A stretch of 64,000 bases of DNA from Bostrychus sinensis (Eukaryota; Chordata; Actinopteri; Gobiiformes; Eleotridae): assembly GCA_020698575.1 (NCBI GenBank), contig CM036244.1:30230034-30294033 (forward strand), read 5' to 3'. Under the pieces are notes generated by a model. It was not told the DNA's origin, did not search any database, and saw only the letters and a list, made by a program, of their open reading frames with translations. The translations under genes were made by a program, and so were the position numbers. Within the stretch, counting starts at the first letter, position 1. Each line of letters starts with the position of its first letter. This document shows positions 1 to 10,776 of the stretch, piece by piece.

Positions 1-971
1 TTGGTTCATAAAATCACTGGTATTTGGTACCAGAAAGAATGGTATTCTCATTCTTTATCTAAAAACAGCTCAAGCTTCTTCAGGTTGGATGCATTGTAGA
101 ACACAGTTTGAGTGGTTTTCTTCAAAAATGTTACTGTGTTTAGCTCCATCCTTCATTCCTTCAGTTCTGAGCAGTTTCCCAGTCCCTACCAATGACAAAT
201 ATCCCCACAACAGGACACCTTAGAGAGGGGGCACAGTCAGGTGCTAGGTTTGTGCTACACATAGCATCTTTCATTGATGGCTCATTTTAATTGCATCTGG
301 ACAGAGGACCTTCTCGTGTTTGGGGAGTCTTCCACGTGCCTTTTAGTAAACACAAAACATGCTTTGTTATTATTTTCTTCAAGCAATGGCCACTCCTCCA
401 CACAGCCCAGCTCTGTGGAGTGTATGGTTCAGAGTGGTCCTGGGACAGATACAACAGTCTCTGCTGTGAAGCTCTGCAGATCTTTCAGGGTCACCTTTGG
501 TCTTATTGTCTCTGATGAATGCACTCCTTGCCCGGTTTGTGAGTTTTAGATGGTTGTCTTTAGGCAGGTTTGGTGTGGTTCCTTGTCTTTTACATGTTGT
601 ACTGATGAATTAAATTGTGTTTTGTGGCATAATGACAGTTGAACTGCAGTCAGACCAACCTTATATAATATAAACCTAATTAATATATAATAATAATATA
701 ATATACTTATTTCTGTGACTGAGGATGAGTAACACTGGGTCTCATTTAGGGGCTTCTTTAAAAAGGAGGTACATACTTTTGCACACTCAAGTTTTCTGTT
801 TTCTGTCATATTTCTAATTTGCTTTACAATACTTTTTTTTTTATTTTCATAGTTGTTGTCATGTGATGTACAGTGACTGACATGAACCTCTCAATGATCA
901 ATTTAAATTCCAGGTTGTAAGGCAACAATAAAGGAAAAATGCTAAAGGGGGTACATACTTTCTTGCTACTG
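1..971 (-). mobile_element. Decayed Tc1-like DNA transposon, transposase on minus strand, left end outside window
   Basis: The reverse complement reads like the common teleost Tc1-like transposase and its 3' flank. Recognisable blocks include the stretch at about 290-345 (the 'catctggacagaggacc' region before the 'gtttggggagtcttcc' block), the segment at 400-545, and the 'aggggcttcttt' block near 748. It ends in a terminal repeat of the 'gggggtacatacttt...ctactg' type at about 946-971, followed by TA at 972-973. No long reading frame survives, so frameshifts and stops are abundant. The other end lies left of base 1. It is a molecular fossil with no expected product. Family assignment rests on recalled sequence similarity, not on a search. 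Confidence 0.75.
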
Positions 972-973
972 TA

Positions 974-2008
974 TAGACCCTCCATAGCCTACAATAAAAA
1001 ACACAACCCCAAAAAACATAACATGTTAATAAGCGACACTGATGCAGGTATATGTGAGGCGCTGCTGGGAAATCATCACAGTATACCTACTACAAAAATG
1101 AAGACTACACCACTGATCTTAAGGGATTTCTGTAGAAAGATCAAAAACAGACTTGGTGAACATGAACACATGGACATCCTCATGGGAAGTCTTTCATGAA
1201 GATTTCAAAAAGTACTAAATCCAAACTGGGTTATCATCTCGAGCGCAGAATGGTCTGAAACAGATGGCACTAAAAACAGCTGTGAGTGGTAATTGAAGGG
1301 AATGCTACTTCAAGCACACAACTCATCTTAAAACAGCAATCCTGAGATGCACATTTGGCTTGGATTCCTCCAGTTTTGCCAATGGCTTTTAACTGATTTA
1401 ATAAGATTATTGGTGCATCTGGGAGTCTGGACAAATCATGTTTATTTGCTGCTCATATCTAATCTTTGCATAACTTGGGACTCTCCTGATTAGATTTGCA
1501 TTCAATTTGATTTAATAATGTTTGACAACTCTGGAGTAATGATGCTATCCTACTGCTAAACTAGTAATGGATCCTCATATCTACATACTGTATGTTCTTT
1601 ACTAAATGTAAGGTACAGGACAAACACATTTCCAAAGAAGTTCTGGCACTCTGAAAATGTAAATAAAAACTAAATCCAATATCTGAGTTTTAACACCTGT
1701 TATATTTATGTTCTATTGTGAATAAAATATTAGTGTTCTGTTTTCATTTACGTTTTACACAGTGCCCCTACCTTGGAATTGGGTTTGTATTGTTAGACTC
1801 AATAAACATAAACTCTTGCAGCTTGTAAAGTAGTATAAAGTTATATTTCATATTTAATTCTAACCACAGAATCTGCTGACCTCCTACTGTTAGCGTTTAT
1901 TAGAGCAGGAGATAAATGTAATGAGAGGTTTTAGAGACAGAGCTTCATTTAACTGTCAGGTTTATAACAGGACATAACTACCTTAGCCCTGTATTGTGCT
2001 AATTTAAA
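974..2008. other. Non-coding stretch, no gene seen
   Basis: AT-rich sequence without a persuasive reading frame, splice-site pair or inverted repeat. The short frame at 939-1199 begins inside the Tc1 terminus and has no recognisable domain. Confidence 0.5.
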
Positions 2009-2234
2009 AATCTTTCTTTAAACTTTCTTGTGTTAGCAAAAAGCAGCACTGATGAGACTGAAGGCTTAATCGACTTTGAGAGCTTTGTGAAAAGATTTTT
2101 TTGGTTCAACTTTAGCCAGAAAACTAAACTGAAAGCAATAGCAGGGGTTTGCCTTCAGTTGGCAAGACTGCATGAAACATGTATGGGATATGAAAGTACT
2201 GTAAAACAGTTACATAACAATCTTTCTTTAAACT
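2009..2234. repeat. 194-bp segment flanked by 16-bp perfect direct repeats
   Basis: AATCTTTCTTTAAACT occurs at 2009-2024 and again, identically, at 2219-2234. The 194 bases between look like an insertion with a target-site duplication of the length LINE machinery makes. The insert has no poly(A) tail. A reading frame without ATG crosses it (68 codons from a GTG at 2030 to TAA), with no domain I recognise. The insert contains a small stem (TTGCC/GGCAA) near 2151-2165 and ends with an ACA-like trinucleotide, so a retroposed small RNA is one possibility; a local duplication or repair product is another. Confidence 0.6.
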
Positions 2235-2401
2235 AATGATTTAACAGGGAAATAAACTTCTGAGTGATGTTTCCCAATTGTTTCAAATTAATGTTGCAGC
2301 TAATGGCCTCTCATCCATACATACAGTATTTTAATGAAGCACCAATACAAGACTTAGTATGAGATGTGGTATCAAACACAACTGCATACATACAGTATAT
2401 G

Positions 2402-3873
2402 CAGGGGTGAAAGTAAGCCGGTACGGCCCAGTACTACGTACCGGCATAAGATTTAGAGGGGGTACGCAGTACCGGGTGGAAGGAGATCAGCTGTCGGTCT
2501 TTGCAGCTTTAACACACATTGGAAAGCAGCCGCGGACCGCGGTCGCTTATATGAGAGAAAAAACATCTGACGCTAAAGCATGTGAACCAGGCAGTGCTTT
2601 CTCTCATCATATATGTGTCTGTGTGTTTTTTAGTGGTTTATGATCGCTCCATGATGTGATTTAATGCACAGAATGTCCCTCTCCACTCTCATCATTCACT
2701 GATTGTCTCGCTTCCTTAAACAAACGCATTGACCATGCGCGTCTTAAGCCCAGCGCACACCGGGAGCGCTGCGGCACTTGCAAAGGCTTTAACATAAACA
2801 ACACGGAGTTTAAAATATGTATTTTATCTGTCAATAACCGGACAAAGTGACAGAAGTCACCCAGGCTGTGTGAGGACAGACTGAGCTGTTCTATTAATGA
2901 GTTATTAGCGAGTTAGCAGTCCCTGTCCCTCAGTGTTTACAGCTGTGTGTCTGTGTCACACGGAGCAGAGAACCATCTTTGTTACTGCAGAAGTACTTTG
3001 TTACTGCAGAAGTACAGGGGCCATGTGTTTTCTGCCACTGCCACGCGCCGGTGTGAGGGCTCTCATAGAAAACAATAGGGGCGTATTTTTTGAGGCGCAT
3101 CTGCGCGTCCGGTGTGTATTGGGCCCCAAACACACGGGCTGTGTCGGGCGCAGCAGCGAGTGTACTGGCATCACAAGTGCGTCGCTGGAACGTGAGGTTG
3201 TACACACTGGCTGTGTGAGCAGCTCACTGCTGGCAGCTCCTTCTCTACAGAAAAGCCATTCAGTAGTCAATATGAGAGTACAGCCACATATAACAGACCT
3301 ATGGTGACTATATTTGAATAAAGAGACGTATGTTTACTCTCTGTAGACTGGACATTCCACTTGTATTTTACAGTACAAGTGAAAGTTCGCGTTCATGGTC
3401 CATCAGAGCCAGAAATCCCCCATTCACAAAATTCATCAGGTATGGGTAATGCTCATTGTAGTTGCCAAAATATAACAATTTATCCTAATTTTGTGTGTAT
3501 TTTGGGTGAAAAAAGCGACTCAGTGCCAGCCACCATCAAAATTCGGCATGGGTTTGATTTTCTAGGAGAGTTGTGTCACAGCCCCGTTTGCAGGCAGTGT
3601 GGCTGCTCTGATCTGCTGAGCTGGGGCTGAAGTGAAAACGGTTTCCTGACACTGTCACCACGCTGCAGTTACGCATCCAGTTTGTTTGGGGCCTTGACCT
3701 TTATAGGGTATGTTTGATTTGTTGTCAAACCCCGTATAAGCCATGTCTATATTTTTTATTTATAGTCAAGATTAATTCTCAACCGCGTATCTGCTTTTTC
3801 TTCCATTAAAAATATATATGTAGGCATAATTTGTTATAGTACCGGCATAAGCAAAAATCTACTTTCACCCCTG
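2402..3873. mobile_element. Non-autonomous hAT-type transposon with perfect 8-bp TSD
   Basis: Both ends carry the 14-bp inverted repeat CAGGGGTGAAAGTA (2402-2415 and its complement at 3860-3873). The flanks are an exact 8-bp duplication, AGTATATG, at 2394-2401 and 3874-3881. Eight-base duplications and CAGNG termini are hallmarks of the hAT superfamily. The 1472-bp interior is GC- and CpG-rich in its middle (about 2740-3200) and encodes no recognisable transposase; the short frames on both strands overlap each other and look incidental. It presumably depended on an autonomous relative. Confidence 0.85.
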
Positions 3874-3881
3874 AGTATATG

Positions 3882-4591
3882 GTAGTATATAGTAGGATGA
3901 GAGAGGGTCGATGGTAGAGGCCTATGCGATCTGATATCTTCCAGTCAGACCGGTCTATTTATGGTGGTCTTATTCAAATTGTGTGCTACTAATGAGGTTC
4001 TGCATTAATCCAGGGAGCAGAAGCCCCTCGATTTCTATTTTATCCACACCTCCACACTATTACTCATTTAGAAGCAGTAAAGCAGAGTTCTTTGGTGTAG
4101 ACTTGGTTGAACAGTAACCAAGTTAAGCTTTGCCGCTGGCTAGTGGGAGCTGTCCTGTCTCAGTTCCAGTGGAGGATCTGAGGGTTCAGCACTCAGAGCC
4201 ACACACATGCTCCTTTTTTCCCACCTACATCTCTCAGACTGGAGCGACCAGCCAATGTTACATCATAATGTATAGCTTCAATTATTCATGCCATATGAAT
4301 GTTGCATGCTGGTAAAGTATCTCTGGTAGGCTGGAGAAATGGGTGTCAAACTGGAACAACTTGACAATGGACAGAAAGATGTGGGCTTGCAACAGACGGT
4401 AATTACTATTCATCCCTCATGACCACTCTTCTCTATTATGGATTTATTAAATATTTATACTTTTCTTATCTACTGCTCTGTTTGTTGTGAACGACGTAGT
4501 AGCGCTCTGCAAACATGTAAACACTTTGTCCTCAAACCAAAAGCCTCTAATAATATTTAACAAGCTGCATTTGTAGCAATGGGCAATGCAC
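3882..4591. other. Non-coding stretch, no gene seen
   Basis: Unique-looking sequence between two transposons. No splice-site pair, RNA gene or inverted repeat was recognised. Confidence 0.5.
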
Positions 4592-4594
4592 TTA

Positions 4595-5266
4595 GGGCCA
4601 TATTTACTAAGAATGGTGCTAAACTGCAAGTGCAGTGAGAAAATATGCGGCCGCTATTAATGGGCGTGTTGCTCGTGAATTACTAAGACAAACTGCGTGG
4701 CAGGTGACAGGTACAAAGAGATGGGTGGAACTATTTAAACAGCATCATTGCGTGTATTGTTTTGCGTCATGAAAGGTGCGGAAGTGGAACACAAACGGAA
4801 GCAAAAATTTAACCAAGAAGAGCTGAAAGTGCTAGTGAATAATTTTTTCATCCGTCATGGCAAATAGATCTGCACGCGTGGCAAACACTCTAACCCTACG
4901 TATTTCTTAATTTCTTCTCCTTCGTCTCATAGGAATCACAGCAGCCATATCTGTGCAAAAGATTAGCACGTCCTTCTCCAACGTGCTAAATTTATACGCT
5001 ATTTTCACAGGCAAAGTCATGGTGAGCCTTGATAAATAATATTGCGGGCAGTAAATGAATGAATTTGCATTTTCTCCGCCTTCCATTTTGCGCACTCTGG
5101 GAAGAACGCCTCAGTTTACAGATTCATTAGGTCAAAGGAGCAAAATCTGCATTGCGTTCGCTCTGCTCCTGTAAGACACGCAAATCTCAACTGCGTCTGG
5201 GTTTGCTCCAATTTTAGTGCATCTTATTCAGTTAGCGTGCACGCAAACCTTTAATAAATCTGGCCC
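4595..5266. mobile_element. PIF/Harbinger-like element, copy 1 (672 bp)
   Basis: Starts GGGCCATATTTACTAA and ends with the complement of GGGCCAGATTTATTAA. A 3-bp duplication TTA flanks it (4592-4594, 5267-5269). Three-base duplications are typical of PIF/Harbinger. The last roughly 180 bp is closely similar to the right end of copy 2 (7159-8282) and to the fragment at 10709-10776. The interior keeps a short Myb/SANT-like leader (4769-4867) but no DDE transposase, so the copy is internally deleted. Superfamily assignment is inferred from duplication size, ends and that leader. Confidence 0.75.
4769..4867 (+). pseudogene. Remnant of a PIF/Harbinger Myb/SANT-like protein (32 codons)
   Basis: From ATG at 4769 the frame encodes 32 residues and stops at TAG (4865-4867). 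The stretch KRKQKFNQEELKVLV (residues 9-23) resembles the start of the Myb/SANT-like DNA-binding protein that PIF/Harbinger transposons encode next to their nuclease; fish relatives often begin with a basic run followed by F-x-x-E-E-L. After residue 23 the frame diverges and ends, which fits an internally deleted gene. It lies wholly inside copy 1 of the element. The peptide is too short for a working domain. The homology call comes from a short motif and is tentative. Confidence 0.45.
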
Positions 5267-5519
5267 TTAGTCTCCAATTATCCACAGTTTGGAACCAGAC
5301 GTGAATACATGCTTTTAAGATTGACTGGAACTTTTGCATTTGTTTCCATTTACAGCGCAAAACAAACTTAACTTCACTTGCAATTTTGCAGTTATATAAG
5401 TTTTTAGAAACAACTGCATTTTACAGTATACTCATTCCTGACCTATTGACCAATGATTTTGAACATAGAATGTCCTCACAAGGCCACCATAAGAAAAGAG
5501 GTTGATTAGAGTTTACAGC

Positions 5520-5826
5520 AATATGGCAATATGGTGGACAAGATGTGACACTCTTCAGACAAGTTTCTAACACACACATATATAAGTGGATCTGACGAGT
5601 CTGTCAGAAGAGAGACAAACAGTTAACTTTGGTATCACCCCACAGTATGAAGCAGGTGGAGGTGGAGAAAAACATTGCATAGTCCTATATCTACTGCTTT
5701 CTTCATAGACAACATACTGTATGTCCCTGTGTGGCTTCCATAGAAAAGGAGGTGATGTGAGGTGTACAATTGCAACATCATATTTTGCCACTAGCTGGGG
5801 GCAAAAGGTACACACTGCACCTTTAA
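5520..5826. mobile_element. MITE-like fragment ending in an AAAGGTGCAGTGTGTA-type terminus
   Basis: The right side, read on the minus strand from about 5826, begins with AAAGGTGCAGTGTGTA and continues into a 'ctagtggcaaaatatgatgttgcaattgtac' pattern that I associate with abundant fish MITEs. No matching left terminus was found, so the copy seems left-truncated and its start is approximate. Superfamily not assigned. Confidence 0.4.
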
Positions 5827-7155
5827 CTGTTTATGGATGATGATTTATCAAGTGTAGCCTTGTAAATATGGGCTTATTTTGGTTTGAACCATGAGATAAA
5901 CTGAGCAAAGTTACATGTCTCAATCTAAAAATTGGCAAAAAGTATATTGTTTTAGATATGTCTGAGCTTCTACTTGGCGATCTCTGGATGAGTAAAGTCT
6001 GAAGAAGACAGGTTGCACCATGTTGCACTGCTGTCAGAGTTCTTAAGTGAGTCAAGACTTGTAAATGTATGTTAAATCTGACTAAAAGTGGCAAAAATTC
6101 TGGTTAAACCTTTTCAGTAATATGTGTCAAAGTTGTAGTGGTAGACTGATTTTTTGGACAGACCAGCTTTGTTCAAGGTAGTTTGAATTTGTTTTGGAGC
6201 ATGATGCAAGCCTTTCTAGTTACTGAAGTCAGCCTCAGCGCTCACACAGACTTTTAATATATCTGCATTGTGATGGAAATGGCAATGAACGACAGTAAAA
6301 CTGACATCTTTTCTCCTCGCCCTGGGGTCTAGACGGTGGATTTAGATGTCACCATTAGAAGAAAAAACCCTTAACCTCTCTGTGCGATGGTCTGGCAATG
6401 CAATTTGAACTTTCTTTTATGGTGCAAGAATTGAGAAAACATTTTCCTTTTCCCTCAAGCACCGTACAGGGAACTGGGCTCCTGTCGGTGCACAGATGAA
6501 AGTTGAATCTTTTCACTCTATCCAAATGCTACAAAATTTCTTTGCACAAGCCAGAAGGAAAAGGGCTACCTGGCTTTCACAGCTCACTGCTTGTTCAAGT
6601 AATTTTATCTTTTCTACAGACAACAGTGCTAGCTCAGGATCACTTAGAGAATTGCTAATGACTTGTTTGTGTTGCATTGTTTGTCTGTTTGGCTGATTGG
6701 GCTCATGTGTTGCCATTGTTGCACTAAACACATCCTCTTTGATCATGTACACTAAGGATTCCTAATTTTCAATTGTTTGTAGGCACAAAATCAAAGCTTT
6801 ATACAGCAGAGTAATACAAGGCTTTGTTTTAAAGGGCGGCCACAGAGGAACACTGATACAACAACACCTCAAAGGACTGTGGCAAACCACAAAAGTACAA
6901 CAGTCTCGTCTCTGAAAAATGATGTCTGTCACTAAAAGATGGATTTGATTTTTATAGTCTTTACGTGCATTTTTCAGTCTACTATATAATGTTGCACAAT
7001 AACATGCTTTTCCTAGAACACTGGCTGTTAATGCAGATTTTCTAATTTAACAGCTCACAGTATTGTATAGTACACAGACTATACTGTGTCACAGGAAGTG
7101 CTAGAGGTACACTGGCCTTTAGGTCTGCTCTGGGTGCAGTCTGTCCTTAATACAA
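5827..7155. other. Non-coding stretch, no gene seen
   Basis: AT-rich, with overlapping short frames on both strands around 6496-6752 that share no recognisable domain. No element ends found. Confidence 0.45.
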
Positions 7156-7158
7156 TTG

Positions 7159-8282
7159 GGGCCATATTTACTAAGATAAGTGCAAAATTGCGAGTGCAGC
7201 TTAAAAAATAGCATGTGGTATTTGTGGGCGTGTTGCGTGTGATATATGAAGAGAAACTGCGCAAGTAACTGCTGCCGCAAATCTGATATGTGAATGAGAA
7301 TTTTGCATGAGCATAAAACGCACTGACAGCGAGAGCAACGCTGTTTGCCAGCTCTGACTGCATCTTTCCTACAGAGATGCAACACAAAACACAATCTGAG
7401 AGTCCAACAAATAACAGGACTGACTGTAGTAGAGCTGTGTTCGCTGACCAGAGTCACGTGCCTTATTTCCCCTCTGTGAAAGGGAGAGGAAAGTCCTTTT
7501 CACTGTCTGTCAGAGCCAGTAACCTTTCAAACAATTATATAAAATGTATCAGTAACCTATATGGCGTGCTGATGGTCATCAAATAAAAATAACAATTAAA
7601 AAACATTTTCGATGTCCTCCGCTCGATCAAATCCACACAGCCTTGAGCCTCTGTAGGGGCAGCTGTCTGTCAAGCGCCGCAGCGAGCATTGGGAGGCAAT
7701 GAGATAAACACAGTGAGTAGACTTTGCGCAGTGTTCTGTCACTGTAAGGATTTCAAAGAATGTTAAACAGACTGAAAGCCCAGAGACAGCAGCTGTAAAA
7801 GGCTGAAGTTCAGGGAAATACGAGCGAGAATCAAGGAAAAAGTGCCGCAGGTAAAGTCTGTTTCTTTGTTTCCTTCGACTTCAAATCAACACATTACTGT
7901 TGTATCTTTGTAAATGAGCCCTGTTAAAGCATTAGAACTTATTTTCAACGCCTCATCTGTGCACTAAAAGCTACACTCTTACCTCCACAAAACTTTTGCA
8001 CCTGCTTCTCCAACGTACTAAATTTTCACGCAGATTTAGCTCCCGTACTCGTGATAAATCAAACAGCGACTGCAAAGCGACTTCATTTTCCAGGCCTTGA
8101 ATTTTGCGCGTTTTGGCAAGAACGCCTTGTTTTACATATTCATTGAATCACAGGAGCAAAATCTGCGCCACGCTGATTTTGCTCCTGTGAGAGCCGCAAA
8201 TCTCAGTTGCGCCTGGGTTTGCTCCATTTTTAGCACGTCTTTTTCATTTAGCGTGCACGCAAACCTTTGATAAATCTGGCCC
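7159..8282. mobile_element. PIF/Harbinger-like element, copy 2 (1124 bp)
   Basis: Same termini as copy 1: GGGCCATATTTACTAAG at the left, and the complement of GGGCCAGATTTATCAA at the right. The flanking 3-bp duplication is TTG (7156-7158, 8283-8285). The last roughly 200 bp aligns with copy 1, including the 'gagcaaaatctgc' and 'gcgtgcacgcaaacct' blocks. The middle (about 7300-7850) differs from copy 1, so the two are deletion derivatives with different interiors or are diverged subfamilies. No transposase frame seen. Confidence 0.75.
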
Positions 8283-8285
8283 TTG

Positions 8286-10708
8286 GTCTTTGACTTAAGT
8301 TAGCAGTAGCACTGTTACAAAACTGGAACTAATGTTCAGTGTTTATGTTTGTCCCAATAATGTTAGTGAAAAACTGTGGACTGTGAGAATGTTGCATCAT
8401 TGAAATAAATGTAAGTAAAGTACAGTACAGTAAAGTTGAGGAACTTCAAACTTTTGTAGTTTATAAAATACATTTCATGAAGTGGTTACCAGCTACTCTA
8501 TAATCTTACTGGATATCTCTAAAACTAAGAGCATATGACATTAGTGTGACATTGGCAGCAAAAAGGCAGCCTTAAGCAATCTGTTCAGTTTCTAATGCTA
8601 TATTTGAATGAATTTGATGAATCTAGAAATGCAATACTAAATGTTTCCTTAAAATATAATTTGCAAGAAAAGCAACAGCACTTTCTTGGAAATTGGTTTG
8701 CACTGGGTAAATGGAATAAACCTAGTTCATTTTATGGATAAACTAAGGGTAAGGGTTAATCAAGTAGAACTGAAGCTAATCGCAACACATTTTATACCAC
8801 ATAATATATGATCCTATTTTCTACCAAGAGACCTTATGGCCATTCTGTGAAATGCAGAAATTTACCTGAATGGACCTGAAGCCTGTGAGGTGGAACATCA
8901 TTCTTCAGACTGTCCCACTCCAGCTCTGTCAAGTCCTGTTCACTTCCATTTAGCCAGCGACATTTGTACTCTTTTCAACCTCCAACTGAAAACATGAACT
9001 TGCTACCTGTGCTGCCTCATCCTTCATGCCTCCCTCTCTTTCATATTTTGATTAGTTATGTGCGTGTTCACATGACATTGTAGCATGTGCCTTTTACTGG
9101 CACCCAATCTCATTTGTGGATGTATGGTGGCCTAATCTTCTTCTTAACACCCTTGCAGTGATATAGCAACCCCTCCTGTCACCACTTTAAAACCTAGATA
9201 AGTGTCTCAGCACAGCCAGGAGGATGAATCCCCAGTCTGCCAAGAACACAAGCTTGACTTTCTCATCAATCAATTTGACAAGGCCACAGCCACAGAGCAG
9301 AGCCTTCCATCAACCTTCCCCTCTGAGCACCTACAAGCAGGCACACCCTACCACCTCTACATCCATTTCCCAAAATACTGCTCTGTGCTGTGGGCAAACA
9401 AATGCACTGAAAGAGAAACACAAGATGGTGAGAAATGATACTGGGAGAAGTCCATTTACAGGGCAGATATAAATTGGGTGTCAGTGACCTCACAGAAGGG
9501 GAAAGGAAGACAAGGTTAAAAACTTGGAGAGCTGTGGAAAATGGACTCTAAAGGGATCAGTGTTGACAGAAAGTGGCTGTTTATTGGTGGCAACATGGAC
9601 AAATGCAGGACAAGAAATACTTCATCCACTTGAGTGGAGGAGGATGGATGGGTGTAGCCCTTGCCTCTGTTTGTGGAGCGTCCTGACACCGGAGCCTGTG
9701 CCATCTCTGATAGATGAGAGCGGGGAATGGCAGAGGTGGGGTGACAGAGAGCACAGCACCCAAACTGAGAGTGATAACAAGACACGGCAACTACAGCGAC
9801 ACAGGTTCACTCTATCTGCACCCCCACCTCCACAACCACTGTCAGCCTTATGGTACAGGTTCCTCTGTGATCCTATCAGCCAGCCTGTGATATTTGCTCA
9901 AGCAGACATCACAGATCAACTCTAGACAGATACAAATCCAGGATGAAACCAGTATCAGATTGCATTAGATCTGCTGTATTTTTTTTTTTTTTTTTTTTTG
10001 ACTGCTGTGGGACTGGAGGAGCTAAAATTCACAATTAAAATTGTGGCTGTATAGCACAAAGTGTCTCCTGTAGACAAGACCACTGGCTACAGTGCATGCC
10101 CTCATAAGTAAATCTAAATAGCAAAGAAAAACATATGTGGATGCTCACCCTGCATGAGTCAAATTACAATGTAATTCAAACATACAAAGAGCCAAATATA
10201 AACAAACCTCTGCATATCTGTTGGGGGAGCCAAGCCAGGCAGTCGGCTCATATCACAATCCCTACACAGGCAACTGGGCACTAATCTACCAATCACAGCT
10301 GCAGCCCATCTGACAGCACTGTGCACAGCTAATAATACAGCTCCTTTAATGTATTTACAGGGCATTAATCTGCATTTGTTTCTGGGGCTGCAGCGTCATC
10401 TCACCCACATCTGAGCTGGACATATCCACAGTGTCAGGAAAAGCATTACTAATTAGGTCAGGAGCAGCAGATATTGTTTTCTGGAGATTAATGATTGCTT
10501 TCCTAGTGTAGATGCTAAAGTTTCTCTCTTCAGGAGGGAGCAGGCCGTATGGGGGCTCTTAAAGGTTGAATTAATATTCAGCTCTACCCTATGTGCGGGT
10601 GGCTCTAACTTAAATGATGATGGTTTATGACATGAGCACCTGTGATTTGGTCTGCAGGCTGTATATGTACACATACAGTTTATTTATTATAATGAAGATG
10701 AGTCAGAT
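8286..10708. other. Non-coding stretch, no gene seen
   Basis: Mostly unique sequence. A GC-richer patch at about 9200-9930 has overlapping frames on both strands (longest 133 codons from a TTG at 9524) but no domain, no splice sites that agree with the frame and no ATG near the start. The segment at about 10380-10500 is rich in TAAT/ATTA motifs and could be a conserved regulatory element, which cannot be judged without alignment. Confidence 0.4.
9979..9999. repeat. Poly(T) tract, 21 bp
   Basis: Uninterrupted run of 21 T. It could be the poly(A) tail of a minus-strand retroposon, but no retroposon body was recognised beside it. Confidence 0.8.
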
Positions 10709-10776
10709 GGGTTTGCCCCACTTTTAGCACGTCTTATTTATTTAGCATGCACGCAAACCTTTGATAAATCTGGCCC
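10709..10776. mobile_element. PIF/Harbinger-like element, copy 3 (right-end fragment)
   Basis: These 68 bases match the right end of copies 1 and 2: 'gggtttgc', 'tagcacgtcttatt', 'gcacgcaaacctttgataaatctggccc'. The rest of the element is missing, so it is a truncated copy. Confidence 0.75.

Noticed and set aside
9524..9925. 133-codon plus-strand frame, longest outside transposons
   Set aside because: It starts at TTG, has no domain, overlaps equally long minus-strand frames in a GC-richer patch, and lacks supporting splice sites.
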